From NCBI RefSeq assembly GCF_046736345.1, contig NZ_CP157210.1:1054001-1118000 (forward strand): a DNA stretch of 64,000 nt. The letters run 5' to 3'. Shown here piece after piece: positions 34,334-44,014 of the stretch; within the stretch, counting starts at the first letter, position 1; the number at the start of each line of letters is the position of its first letter. The stretch comes from Hyphococcus formosus (lineage in GTDB: Bacteria; Pseudomonadota; Alphaproteobacteria; Caulobacterales; Parvularculaceae). The position numbers and the translations under genes were made by a program. The notes beneath the pieces are model-generated. The model was given only the letters and a program-made list of their open reading frames with translations, made no database searches and was not told the DNA's origin.

Positions 34334-37300
34334 TGCGTGGTTTACTGATCATATTCCTTTTCTTGGTTGCTCAACTGAGCCATGCCTTTGCCGCAGGCGA
34401 AGAAAAACCGGTTGATCGCGATTATTCTCGAGTCACGGCGGCCCCCGCCCCTATATATCAAGACCAAGCGGCGGCGGACGCAAAAAGCATCGGTTGCCTG
34501 ACCTGCCACACGGCCACAGACGCACCGACAATGCATAATCCCGTCGCTGATATCCGTCTTGGATGCACCGACTGTCACGGGGGCGACCCAACCATTAATG
34601 CCGCAGGGTTAAATACTGATAGCGCCGCCTATAACACCGCGCGCGATCAGGCGCATGTATTGCCGACCTACCCTGATAGCTGGCATTACCCAAGCTCAGC
34701 GAACCCGAAGCACAGTTTCTCGCTTTTGAACCGAGAGTCCCCTGAGTTTATCCGGTTTGTAAATCCGTCTGATTATCGCGTCGCGCGGGAGTCCTGTGGG
34801 TCGTGCCATATGCGAGAGATACTTGCGGCCGAGCGTTCAATGATGGCCACGGGGGCCATGCTGTTAGGCGGCGCGGCCTATAACAATGGTATTCTTCCGT
34901 TTAAAAACTATATTCTGGGTGAAGCCTATACCCGCGATGGCGAGGCCGCCGCCATTTGCTCTCCCGGTGAACCAATAGAACCCGGCAACGACAATATCCT
35001 TGGCTGTCCGACCCAGCCCTCTGCGGCCGCGATGGCCCGTGGCGCACTCCCTTTCCTTGCCCCGCTTCCGACCTGGCATGTTATCCCACCTGCGGATGTC
35101 TTTCGCGTGTTTGAACGGGGCGGGCGCAATATCCTCACGCAATTCGCTGAGATCGGATTGCCGAACCCAACCGGCCAAATTCAACGCCTTGAAGAGCCCG
35201 GCCGCCCTGACATACGTCAATCCAATCGCGGCCCCGGCACCGGGCTTCGTGTTGCAATCCCTGTATTGAATATTCACAAAACCCGTCTCAATGATCCGTT
35301 TACGTGGTTTTTGGGAACAAACGATCAACCCGGCGATTATCGCTCATCAGGCTGTGCGTCATGTCATGTGGTCTATGCGAATGATCGTGAACCGCGCCAC
35401 GCCCTAACCTATACCCAATTCGGGCGTGATGGCGAAACGACAACCGCTGACCCGACCATCAACAGGAACGAACCGGGCCACCCCTTAAAACACGCATTCA
35501 CCCGCGCTATTCCGACGTCGCAATGCATGAGCTGCCACATGCACCAGCCGAATATGTTTATGAATACATATCTCGGTTACACGATGTGGGATTATGAATC
35601 CGACGCCCCATCCATGTGGCCGGAAAAACAGAAATACCCGACAATCGACGAACAACGGAAAATTTTGGACAGAAACCCAGAAGGAGCGTCTGTTCGCGGG
35701 AAATGGGCGGATCTTGATTTTCTGAGGGACGTCTATGATTTGAACCCAGACCTCAAGGATACGCAATTTGCCGATTATCACGGGCATGGCTGGAATTTCC
35801 GCGCCGTATTAAAGCGCGACCGTAAGGGCAATTTGCTCGATGCTGAGGGCAATATCATCGACCCCGATGACCCTGAGAAATGGCGCAAAGGCGACGAAGG
35901 CAAGTTTGTCGAGATCGGAAAAAATCCGGGCAAGACCGTTCATATGATGTCGATCCATGCGGAAGTCGGCATGCAATGCGCTGATTGCCATTACGCGCAA
36001 GACAGCCACGGCAACGGATATATTCACGGTGAGGTCGCAAGCGCCGTTGAGATCCGTTGCAAGGATTGCCACGGCACCGCGGAAAACTATCCGACCTTGA
36101 AAACGACCGGCCCGGCCGCCGGGCCGAATGGCCGCGATTTAAGCGTATTGAAAAACCCCGATGGTCGTTATCGCTTTGAATGGCTGACCCGCAATGGTCG
36201 CAAAACGCTTGTTCAACGGTCTATCATTGATCCGGACCTTGAGTGGGAATTGTCCCTCGTGAAGGATTCCGTCACCCCGGGCGCGCCAAGCTATAACCCT
36301 AAATCTGCGCGGGCAAAAACCGTTTCTCTTGGCACTGATGGTCAAATGAAATGGGGCGCTAAAGGCGCCACAGGCGACCTTGCCCACAAGGACGACGAGA
36401 TGGAGTGTTATACTTGCCATCTTTCGTGGACGACCTCTTGCGGCGGATGCCACCTTCCGATCGAAGCGAATTGGAAAACGTCGGTCAATCACTTTGACGG
36501 CGAAACAACGCGCAACTATGCGACCTATAACCCACAGGTCGCCCGGGATCAGATGTTCCAGCTCGGCAAACACCAAAACACAAAAAACAATAGTATCGCG
36601 CCGGTGCGTTCTTCATCCGCATTGGTGCTGTCATCAACCAATGTCAATCGCGAGCGAATTTACGCCCAACAACCGCCTATATCCGCAATTGGCTTTTCCA
36701 GCCAGGCCTTTGCGCCGCATTTTCCGCATACGGTGCGAAAGACCGAAACGAAGACCTGCACCGATTGCCACCTTTCGGCCGACAACGACAATAACGCGAT
36801 TATGTCTCAACTCCTCCTCTTGGGGACAAACTTCGTTAATTTCGTCGGTCTGCACGCATGGACCGGCCTTGATGGCGGTATCGAAGCCGTACGCGTGACC
36901 GAGTGGGACGAGCCGCAAGCGGTTTTCGGGTCCTATTTACAAAAATACGCCTATCCTGATTACTACAAAGCCCATGTGGAACGTAATGATCGTGAACTGA
37001 TCAATTGGACACGAGGCAAGGCATTTGGTGACGGCCTTAACGGGGAAACAGGCGCGCTCGAAGAGATCGCTAATGTCACACAGGATACTGGCGGCGCTGT
37101 TCGTTGTATTCAGTTACGCGGTGAATACCTCTTCACTGCCGAAGGTAAAGGCGGCTTCCGCGCCTATGACGTCGCCAATATCGCCAACAAGTCATTCTCA
37201 GAACGTATCGTCACGGCACCCTTCTCTCCGCTAGGGCATGACACACATGTAAAGTCTAAGAACGCGACCTGTATGGCGCTTGCCACAAATCAACCGATTG

Positions 37301-38226
37301 ATCCCGCGCGAAACACCCCTGAAATGCGCGCAATGAACGACGAACAAGCGTTTCATCCGATTTACAATTACGCGGTCATTACCGATGCAGAAGAAGGCCT
37401 GATCCTCGTCAACATCAATACACTTGCGGATGGTGAGCCGCGAAATAACTTTTTTGAACGTGCGGTAACATGGAATGATGGAGACGTTCTGACGGGCGCA
37501 CGTCACATCACCCTTGCGGGCCATTACGCCTATATTACGACGCCAAATGCGCTGGTTGTCGTCGATCTGAACAATCCGCTTTCGCCAAAGGCGACGGCGG
37601 TCATTCCAATGAATGACCCGCGCGCCAGCGCCCTTCAATTCCGGTATCTATTTGTGACCGATGCCGAAGGCTTAAAGACGCTCGACGTTACGGAACTCGC
37701 ACAACCAAAGCCTGTTCCGGGCGCAGTCGTTCCAATCCAAAATGCGAAGAAGCTTTATCTCGCGCGGACCTATGCCTATGTCGCGGCTAAGCAAGAGGGC
37801 TTGGTCATTGTGGATATCGAGAAACCCGAAACGCCGTCGATCTATCAAAAATATTCCGCAAACGGTCAATTAAACGATGCGGAAGACGTTATCGTCGCGA
37901 CGACCAACGCGTCATTATTCGCCTATGTCGCTGATGGAAAGAACGGCCTCAAGGTGCTTCAGTTAACCAGCCCCGAAAGCCAACGAAACTTTTATGGCTT
38001 TTCGCCAGAACCAAAGCCCGAGTTGATCGCCTGGCGGAAAACCGTAAAACCCGCCTTGAGCCTTTCAAAAGGGCTCGACCGTGATCGCGCCGTTGACGAA
38101 ACCGGACACCAGATGGCGGTGTTTGGCCGGTTGGGTTCACGTCCGTTTAACCGCACGGAAATGGAACGGCTATTCCTGACCGAAGACGGCAATCCTTATT
38201 TTGTGACGGATGATATCGAGCCTTGA
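34333..38226 (+). CDS. decahaem cytochrome c with C-terminal LVIVD-type beta-propeller
   Basis: A 1297-residue exported protein (signal ending SHAFA-A). Ten CxxCH motifs occur between about residues 55 and 815: CLTCH, CTDCH, CGSCH, CASCH, CMSCH, CADCH, CKDCH, CYTCH, CGGCH and CTDCH. From about 915 to 1220 at least five repeats follow the pattern YAYVAAKQEGLVIVDIEKP, AYITTPNALVVVDLNNP and LFVTDAEGLKTLDVTE, which is the LVIVD beta-propeller repeat. There is no lipobox. A large haem chain joined to a propeller suggests an enzyme or a terminal reductase with a docking surface. It is the last gene of the island and converges on ccmI with 17 bases between them. Substrate unknown. Confidence 0.9.
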   Translation: MRGLLIIFLFLVAQLSHAFAAGEEKPVDRDYSRVTAAPAPIYQDQAAADAKSIGCLTCHTATDAPTMHNPVADIRLGCTDCHGGDPTINAAGLNTDSAAYNTARDQAHVLPTYPDSWHYPSSANPKHSFSLLNRESPEFIRFVNPSDYRVARESCGSCHMREILAAERSMMATGAMLLGGAAYNNGILPFKNYILGEAYTRDGEAAAICSPGEPIEPGNDNILGCPTQPSAAAMARGALPFLAPLPTWHVIPPADVFRVFERGGRNILTQFAEIGLPNPTGQIQRLEEPGRPDIRQSNRGPGTGLRVAIPVLNIHKTRLNDPFTWFLGTNDQPGDYRSSGCASCHVVYANDREPRHALTYTQFGRDGETTTADPTINRNEPGHPLKHAFTRAIPTSQCMSCHMHQPNMFMNTYLGYTMWDYESDAPSMWPEKQKYPTIDEQRKILDRNPEGASVRGKWADLDFLRDVYDLNPDLKDTQFADYHGHGWNFRAVLKRDRKGNLLDAEGNIIDPDDPEKWRKGDEGKFVEIGKNPGKTVHMMSIHAEVGMQCADCHYAQDSHGNGYIHGEVASAVEIRCKDCHGTAENYPTLKTTGPAAGPNGRDLSVLKNPDGRYRFEWLTRNGRKTLVQRSIIDPDLEWELSLVKDSVTPGAPSYNPKSARAKTVSLGTDGQMKWGAKGATGDLAHKDDEMECYTCHLSWTTSCGGCHLPIEANWKTSVNHFDGETTRNYATYNPQVARDQMFQLGKHQNTKNNSIAPVRSSSALVLSSTNVNRERIYAQQPPISAIGFSSQAFAPHFPHTVRKTETKTCTDCHLSADNDNNAIMSQLLLLGTNFVNFVGLHAWTGLDGGIEAVRVTEWDEPQAVFGSYLQKYAYPDYYKAHVERNDRELINWTRGKAFGDGLNGETGALEEIANVTQDTGGAVRCIQLRGEYLFTAEGKGGFRAYDVANIANKSFSERIVTAPFSPLGHDTHVKSKNATCMALATNQPIDPARNTPEMRAMNDEQAFHPIYNYAVITDAEEGLILVNINTLADGEPRNNFFERAVTWNDGDVLTGARHITLAGHYAYITTPNALVVVDLNNPLSPKATAVIPMNDPRASALQFRYLFVTDAEGLKTLDVTELAQPKPVPGAVVPIQNAKKLYLARTYAYVAAKQEGLVIVDIEKPETPSIYQKYSANGQLNDAEDVIVATTNASLFAYVADGKNGLKVLQLTSPESQRNFYGFSPEPKPELIAWRKTVKPALSLSKGLDRDRAVDETGHQMAVFGRLGSRPFNRTEMERLFLTEDGNPYFVTDDIEP

Positions 38227-38243
38227 GCGAACCGGTTTGTCGC

Positions 38244-39806
38244 CTAAAGGCTCTCAATCATACTCCGTACACTGGCGGCCTCTGGAGCATCCGCTGGCAT
38301 CGTTGCAAGGAGCCTTTCCCAATAGGAACGCGCGCGCGCTTTATCGCCTGACTGGCTCGCGGCCAATCCTTGGAAATAGAGCGCAAATGGATGTTCGGGG
38401 CTCAGTTCTGAGACCTTATCGATCGCCGCTTTTGTTTCTGCGTCAATCGGTTTGTTCTCTGAACGCAGGACCGTCAAAAGCGCTTCTGCCCGCCCTAAAC
38501 TCAAGGCTACATCTTCGGGTGCCAGTTTGATCGCATTGGCGTAGGCATCCGCACTATCGCGGTAACGCCCCAAGACCGCATAGGATCGCGCGAGCATGGT
38601 CCAGCCTTCGATATCATCAGGGTTCTGTTCAAGGCGCGAGGCAAGACCAGACACCATGCCTTCGATCATGGCCTCTCGATCTTCGGCGGACATGTTTTGC
38701 GCTGCGGCCATTTGCTCTTGCGATGGGCCACGGCGCGGCGTGCCGTCGGCCAGTCCCGCCTCTATGGCATCGAGTTGCTGCAACACAAATGGTGCCTGCG
38801 CATAGCGCTCCCGCGCCTCAGCGAGGATACCCTTTGCACCGGTGACATCACCCTCAGCCAATCGCACTTCGATCGCATTAACCCAATCATCAAACGAGGA
38901 CTCCCGAGACAATACGCTAACTCCCGTGTCCTCTTTTGCACCAAGACCCAAACTTTCCGGGTCGATACCAAGCTCATTTGCAATGAGATCGATCTGTGAG
39001 CGCACAATCGTTAGCCATGGCGCACCCGATGGCGCTTCACCCGCCAAACGAACGAGCTGATCCAATGCCGATTTTGGATCATCCTGTTGATAGGTGCCAA
39101 GGGCCTTATAAAACCGAGCCCGCGGTTCGGCGGGGTCTATCGCGAGGGCGCGGTCAAATGCAGCCTGCCCATCAGCGCTAACCACTCCACCAGCCGCCAT
39201 CGTAATGGCCTCACCTTCGGCTGCGTGTAAAAACGCGCGTTCCGGCGCGAGCGCGCGTGCTTTCCCAAACGCCTGTGCCGCAGCGCTGAACCGGTCCATC
39301 CGCGCATAGGATTCCGCCAGCAAAATCCAATCGTCTAAATTTTCCGGATTGGCCGCAACACGCTCTTCAAGCGCCGTAATTGACTCCGCAAGCGGCGGTG
39401 CATTCTGATCTGTTTGTTGCTGCGACCGCGCCGCGATCATTGTGGCTTCCTGACTCGTCTCACCACCAGGATTACCAATTGCCATATAAATAGCGAGGGC
39501 CGCTATCGGCGCAGCCGCGATAATCATTGTGCTGATTTGAGCGACCGTCCGGTTTGGTTTCCCGCCAGTTTCGCCTTTATCACCGCGTGCGGCCGCCAAC
39601 AGCCGTCGCCGCGCATCAAGCCGCGCTGCATCAGCTTCCGCTTCGTCAATTAATCCTGCGGCTTTGTCGCGCTCAATATCATCAAGCTGTGCCGTGAGGT
39701 AATCTTGTTCATCGAGATTATCCGATTGCTGCGAGCCGCGGAAAAATGGCTCTACAAGAAACGCAATAATAATGGCGCACAGAAGAATAAAAACGAACCA
39801 GATCAT
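38244..39806 (-). CDS. ccmI: cytochrome c maturation protein CcmI
   Basis: A 520-residue protein with two membrane helices (MIWFVFILLCAIIIAFLV and about 95-115) separated by a short charged loop (LDEQDYLTAQLDDIERDKAAG), as in CcmI/CycH. The rest is a periplasmic tetratricopeptide region (ENLDDWILLAESYARMDRF, EGWTMLARSYAVLGRY). CcmI holds apocytochrome c for haem attachment by CcmF/CcmH. The start codon overlaps the ccmH stop by 1 base. It is the last gene of ccmFGHI and meets the decahaem gene tail to tail, placing haem-attachment functions beside their likely clients. Confidence 0.93.
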   Translation of the reverse strand: MIWFVFILLCAIIIAFLVEPFFRGSQQSDNLDEQDYLTAQLDDIERDKAAGLIDEAEADAARLDARRRLLAAARGDKGETGGKPNRTVAQISTMIIAAAPIAALAIYMAIGNPGGETSQEATMIAARSQQQTDQNAPPLAESITALEERVAANPENLDDWILLAESYARMDRFSAAAQAFGKARALAPERAFLHAAEGEAITMAAGGVVSADGQAAFDRALAIDPAEPRARFYKALGTYQQDDPKSALDQLVRLAGEAPSGAPWLTIVRSQIDLIANELGIDPESLGLGAKEDTGVSVLSRESSFDDWVNAIEVRLAEGDVTGAKGILAEARERYAQAPFVLQQLDAIEAGLADGTPRRGPSQEQMAAAQNMSAEDREAMIEGMVSGLASRLEQNPDDIEGWTMLARSYAVLGRYRDSADAYANAIKLAPEDVALSLGRAEALLTVLRSENKPIDAETKAAIDKVSELSPEHPFALYFQGLAASQSGDKARARSYWERLLATMPADAPEAASVRSMIESL

Positions 39807-40267
39807 CAGCCGCGCTCATCAATGATACGTTGAACCGTGGCTTCTTCCTCGTCAGACAAATCATCCTTTGCAGCGACCGTCGGCTTTTGGTTGCGCAACA
39901 CAAGAAAGACCCCAAGCGTGCCAATTACCAACGCAAAAGCCGGAAACACCCAAAGAAAGACAGTATTGCCCTGAACCGGTGGTTTCAAAAGAACATAGCT
40001 ACCATAACGCTCGACAATGTAATCAATAACTTCTTGATCGCTCTCGCCGGCGGAAATGCGCTCACGAACCAGAATGCGAAGATCCTTCGCCAGTGGCGCA
40101 TTTGACTCTGCGATCGACTGGCTTTGGCAAACGACACAGCGCAATTGCATATCAATTGCCTTTGCCCGTTCTTCAAGCGCTGGATCGGCCAAAACCTCGT
40201 CCGGTTCTGCTGCATTCGCGATACCAATGGCGAGCCAAAGGCATAATGAAAGGAAAATTGCTCTCAT
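39806..40267 (-). CDS. ccmH: cytochrome c maturation protein CcmH
   Basis: A 153-residue protein starting MRAIFLSLCLWLAIGIANA, a signal peptide; the ATG overlaps the ccmG stop (ATGA). The redox motif LRCVVCQ (with VVCQSQSIAESNAPLAKDLR after it) is the standard CcmH site that reduces or holds apocytochrome thiols. A C-terminal helix (about 105-125, VFLWVFPAFALVIGTLGVF) anchors it. Length fits the short CcmH form working with a separate CcmI. Confidence 0.95.
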   Translation of the reverse strand: MRAIFLSLCLWLAIGIANAAEPDEVLADPALEERAKAIDMQLRCVVCQSQSIAESNAPLAKDLRILVRERISAGESDQEVIDYIVERYGSYVLLKPPVQGNTVFLWVFPAFALVIGTLGVFLVLRNQKPTVAAKDDLSDEEEATVQRIIDERG

Positions 40268-40797
40268 GACCGCCTCAGATCCTCGATCATGGGTGCCAGC
40301 ACCTCTTCCCAATATTGATCCGTAATCGGACCAGCAACACGAAAACGAACCCGCCCTTGTTTATCGATCACAAAGGTCTCGGGCGCGCCGGTCACACCGA
40401 GATCAATAGCAACACGCCCATTCTGATCGTCACCGATCAATGAATAGGGGTTACCGAGCCGATTGAGCCACGCAATTCCCTCGCCTGGTTTTTCTTTCCA
40501 GTTCAATCCATAAATCGGAATTTCATCGCGCGCGGCCAATGCCATCAATGTCGGGTGCTCGATGTGGCAACTCACGCACCAGGAGGCGAAGACATTGAGC
40601 AACGCCACTTCACCTTTAATGTCATCGCTTGAAAGGCCGCTCTCCATGCCTTTAATCGCGGGTAGATCGAATTCGGGCAAGGGCCGGTCAATAAGTTGCG
40701 ACGGCATATTCGATGGATCGCGCGTTAGCCCGTTGGCCAGAAACGCACCAATGATCGCAAACAATGCTAATGGGGCAATAAACAGTAAGCGCTTCAT
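40264..40797 (-). CDS. ccmG: thiol:disulfide interchange protein CcmG/DsbE
   Basis: A 177-residue thioredoxin-fold protein with an N-terminal membrane helix (LLFIAPLALFAIIGAFLANG). The active site is WCVSC in NVFASWCVSCHIEHP; it also spells CVSCH but is a thioredoxin site, not a haem site. YGLNWKE and GVTGAPETFVID (cis-Pro region) are typical of DsbE. It keeps apocytochrome cysteines reduced in the periplasm. It overlaps ccmF and ccmH by 4 bases on each side. Confidence 0.96.
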   Translation of the reverse strand: MKRLLFIAPLALFAIIGAFLANGLTRDPSNMPSQLIDRPLPEFDLPAIKGMESGLSSDDIKGEVALLNVFASWCVSCHIEHPTLMALAARDEIPIYGLNWKEKPGEGIAWLNRLGNPYSLIGDDQNGRVAIDLGVTGAPETFVIDKQGRVRFRVAGPITDQYWEEVLAPMIEDLRRS

Positions 40798-42782
40798 GCT
40801 GGTAAACCTTCAACTGCTTTTGGCGCAGGTTTTCGGCGGAGTTTCGCCGGTTTTTTACCGCGATCCGCAAAAGCGACAAACCCGCCAAGCGCCGTCACCG
40901 CCGCGCCCCACCAAAGAAAAGCAACAAACGGATTAAAGAACAATCGTACCGGCCAGCCGCGGCCCGAGGTGTTCTCACCAAAAGAGATATAAAGATCGTT
41001 CGTCCCTTGGGCACGGATCGCGGCTTCGCTCGTTTCCATGCCGCGCACGGGGTAATAGCGTCGCTCGCCCCAAAGCGTGAAGGTCCGGCTGTTCTTCTCC
41101 GCGCGGAAGGTTGCGCGTTCGGCCTCATAATTCGGCCCGCTGATGCGCTCAACCGATTGAAGCGTCACCGAATACCCAGCGACTTCGGCCGCATCGCCTT
41201 CGGCCATCAGCGCAACGGTTTCCGTTTTCCAAAGACTGATCCCAACCGCGCCGAGCGCGAATACCGCCAGACCGATATGTGCAATCGCGGCACCCCAAGC
41301 GGCTCCCGGCAATCCTTTTGCGCGAGCCATGCTGTCCTTCATCGGGGCACGGAACAGCTTAACGCGCAGGAAAATCTCAGTCGCCGCGCTGATAATGAGC
41401 CAGGCTACCAGTGCGATCCCGATTGCGCCGGTCACCCGTTCGCGCTCCGCGATTACCGCCACAACCAAAGCCGCGACAACCGCACCAATAGCTGCCGGAG
41501 TGAGCCAGCGGATGGTCTGACTGATATTGGCCCGTTTCCATGCAAGCAATGTCCCTGCCCCTGCGAGCGCCAGCGTGATCGCCGCGATCTTGGTGAAGAC
41601 CAGATTGAAATAGGGTGCACCGACGGAAATCTTTTCGCCGGATAGAACGTCGATGAACAACGGATAGAACGTTCCGACAAACACCGTCGCACAAGCCGTC
41701 AGCATAAGCGCATTATTGACGACTAAAGCCCCTTCGCGGCTGACCGGTGCAAACGCGCCCGTAGGCGATAAAGCATTTGCGCGCGCCGCGAAGACCGTCA
41801 ACGACCCGCCAATTGCGGCGATCAAAATCGCCAAAATAAATACGCCTCGCGCAGGATCGACCGCGAATGCATGCACCGAAGTAATCACCCCCGAGCGCAC
41901 AAGAAATGTCCCCACAAGGCTGAGGGAGAAGGCCGTGATTGCCAATAAAACCGCCCAGCCTTTCATGGCGTCGCGACGTTCAACCACGCGAATTGAATGG
42001 ATCAATGCTGTGCCCGCAAGCCAAGGCATGAACGAGGCATTTTCAACGGGGTCCCATGCCCACCAGCCGCCCCAGCCCAACTCGTAATAGGCCCACCATG
42101 AACCAAGCATGATGCCGATCGTCAAAAACGTCCATGCAATAAGCGCCCATGGCCGCACAAGCCGCGCCCAGACTGTGTCTGCTTTTCCGCGCAGGAGCGC
42201 CGCAACCGCAAATGAAAACGGTATCGAGAATCCGACATAGCCAAGATAAAGAAACGGCGGATGGATGGCGAGGCCCGGGTCCTGCAGCAAGGGGTTCAAG
42301 CCGACACCATCCTGCGGCGTAGGAAACAGCCGTTCAAACGGATTAGACGTAAACAGAATAAATGCAATGAATGCGACAATAATCAGCGATTGCACGCCGA
42401 GCGTCAGGTTCAACAATTCGCGTGGTGCCGCCCTTCCCTGCGCCGCCAATACGCCGCTGAACAATGTCAGGATCAACACCCATAACAGCATCGATCCTTC
42501 GTGATTGCCCCACGTGCCGGTCAATTTGTACACAAATGGTTTGGCGCTATGGGAATTTTCGTAAACATTGATGACCGAAAAATCAGATTGCCCAAAGGCG
42601 TTCATCAGTGACAAAAACGAAACCAGCGTTAGCCCAAAAACAACAATTGAAGCTCGTTGTCCAAATATGGTGAAGCGCGCGTCATCCTTGGCGCTACTTG
42701 CTCCCACAAAAAGTGAAATTGCCTGCGCGATAGAAACCGCGAAGGCGAGGATTAAAGCGAAATGTCCGATTTCAGGGGTCAT
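40794..42782 (-). CDS. ccmF: cytochrome c haem lyase subunit CcmF
   Basis: A 662-residue membrane protein with about 15 helices. The haem-handling WWD motif is visible as GWGGWWAWDPVENASFMPWL, together with conserved His residues in LTGTWGNHEGSMLLW and AIHPPFLYLGYVG. CcmF takes haem from CcmE and joins it to the CxxCH thiols. It is the first gene of the ccmFGHI set here; ccmE, which often precedes it, and ccmABCD are not in this window. The gene is on the opposite strand from the haem-protein genes. Confidence 0.97.
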   Translation of the reverse strand: MTPEIGHFALILAFAVSIAQAISLFVGASSAKDDARFTIFGQRASIVVFGLTLVSFLSLMNAFGQSDFSVINVYENSHSAKPFVYKLTGTWGNHEGSMLLWVLILTLFSGVLAAQGRAAPRELLNLTLGVQSLIIVAFIAFILFTSNPFERLFPTPQDGVGLNPLLQDPGLAIHPPFLYLGYVGFSIPFSFAVAALLRGKADTVWARLVRPWALIAWTFLTIGIMLGSWWAYYELGWGGWWAWDPVENASFMPWLAGTALIHSIRVVERRDAMKGWAVLLAITAFSLSLVGTFLVRSGVITSVHAFAVDPARGVFILAILIAAIGGSLTVFAARANALSPTGAFAPVSREGALVVNNALMLTACATVFVGTFYPLFIDVLSGEKISVGAPYFNLVFTKIAAITLALAGAGTLLAWKRANISQTIRWLTPAAIGAVVAALVVAVIAERERVTGAIGIALVAWLIISAATEIFLRVKLFRAPMKDSMARAKGLPGAAWGAAIAHIGLAVFALGAVGISLWKTETVALMAEGDAAEVAGYSVTLQSVERISGPNYEAERATFRAEKNSRTFTLWGERRYYPVRGMETSEAAIRAQGTNDLYISFGENTSGRGWPVRLFFNPFVAFLWWGAAVTALGGFVAFADRGKKPAKLRRKPAPKAVEGLPA

Positions 42783-42882
42783 TCGGGGGCCGGTTCTGGT
42801 TACTGGAGCGGCGAATATAACTGATTTTCGCGAATCTCGCCCCCCGAGACCCGCGATATTTCCGCGCTATTGAATTGGTATA

Positions 42883-44004
42883 TTACCGCAATCCGTCGAC
42901 GATCTTTGCCATAACGGTCAGATGCTCTTGCGCGAAGTTACGGCAACGGGCCGGCGACCAGCCATATTTTTGGTCCGGATTAACATTCGCATCTTTGAAC
43001 GGCATTTCCAGCGTCATCGACAAACAGCCCCATGTTTCGGCGACATAGGAATTGGCGATATCGAGATTTGCCTTCCCCGGAGCCGACGGTGGATACCCGT
43101 CTTTGGTCTGGAAATCTGCGCTTGTTTCAAGCAGGAGATTCGAGAACCGTTCAAAACGCTGTGCGTGAACATCGTCCCATGACGGAATCCCGTTCGCACT
43201 ATCGAGGAAATTATTCGGAATCGCCTCATCGCCATGCACATCAAGGAAAAAGTCTACGCCGATCTCCCGCATCCGCTCACGCACGAGATAAACTTCCGGA
43301 CTTTTCTCCATCGTCGTATTTTGCCATGCGCGATTGAGATCAATGCCCGCAGCATTCGTTCGCAAATGGCCACGCTTCGCGCCGTCTAGATTCATGCATG
43401 GCACGATATGGAGCGTCGCTTTTTCCATGAGCGTCGCCGCATCTTCGTCGCCCTCGGCGGTCAGCTTGTTCAAAAAGCCTTCAATCCACCACGAGCCCAT
43501 CGTTTCGCCCGGATGTTGGCGCGCAATCACCCACATCTGACGAGGACCATTCCCGGCGCGGAGATAGGAAATATCCTGCCCGTCCAGGGTCTGCCCCAAG
43601 ATCTCGTGACTTAAGACCGGCGATGATTGGATAGACGCGATATAACTGCGATACCGCTCGGTCGTATAAGGCGCAAAATAGGCGTAAAAAATGCGGTCTT
43701 GTTCTGGCTGATGCTTGATCGTCAGCTCTTTGCCGTCGAACGCTGCGTCAATGCGAAACCATTCTTCGCCATCATAGGACGCAACGGCGCGATAATCTTT
43801 CCAGCCGTCAACATAAGATGCGCCATGGGCATTCATAAGGCGCATCGTCAGTGGACGGCCCGAAGCACCGTCCACCTGATAATAGAACCACTGATAAAAA
43901 TCAGCTTTACCGTCCGATTTTATCTCAAGCTTAATGTCATTCGGATCATTCGCATCCACGACAGCAATGTTTCCGCTATCGAAATCGCTTGAAATTTTTA
44001 TCAT
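42883..44004 (-). CDS. M14 family zinc carboxypeptidase, AGBL-like
   Basis: A 373-residue cytosolic enzyme; the ATG at 44004 gives MIKISSDFDSGNIAVVDAND, a common start for this subfamily, 10 bases after aspS. The first 120 residues are a beta-sandwich domain (FYQWFYYQVDGASG). The zinc site is HPGE in ARQHPGETMGSWW with a second His in FFLDVHGDEA; the catalytic Glu is probably in LSMTLEMPFKD. Bacterial members resemble cytosolic carboxypeptidases that trim C-terminal residues. The substrate is unknown. It is probably cotranscribed with aspS. Confidence 0.88.
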   Translation of the reverse strand: MIKISSDFDSGNIAVVDANDPNDIKLEIKSDGKADFYQWFYYQVDGASGRPLTMRLMNAHGASYVDGWKDYRAVASYDGEEWFRIDAAFDGKELTIKHQPEQDRIFYAYFAPYTTERYRSYIASIQSSPVLSHEILGQTLDGQDISYLRAGNGPRQMWVIARQHPGETMGSWWIEGFLNKLTAEGDEDAATLMEKATLHIVPCMNLDGAKRGHLRTNAAGIDLNRAWQNTTMEKSPEVYLVRERMREIGVDFFLDVHGDEAIPNNFLDSANGIPSWDDVHAQRFERFSNLLLETSADFQTKDGYPPSAPGKANLDIANSYVAETWGCLSMTLEMPFKDANVNPDQKYGWSPARCRNFAQEHLTVMAKIVDGLR

Positions 44005-44014
44005 ATCGGTATCG

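Noticed and set aside
40600..40640. A CxxCH motif (CVSCH) in CcmG, possible haem site
   Set aside because: It is the WCxxC active site of a thioredoxin fold, so the following His is incidental.
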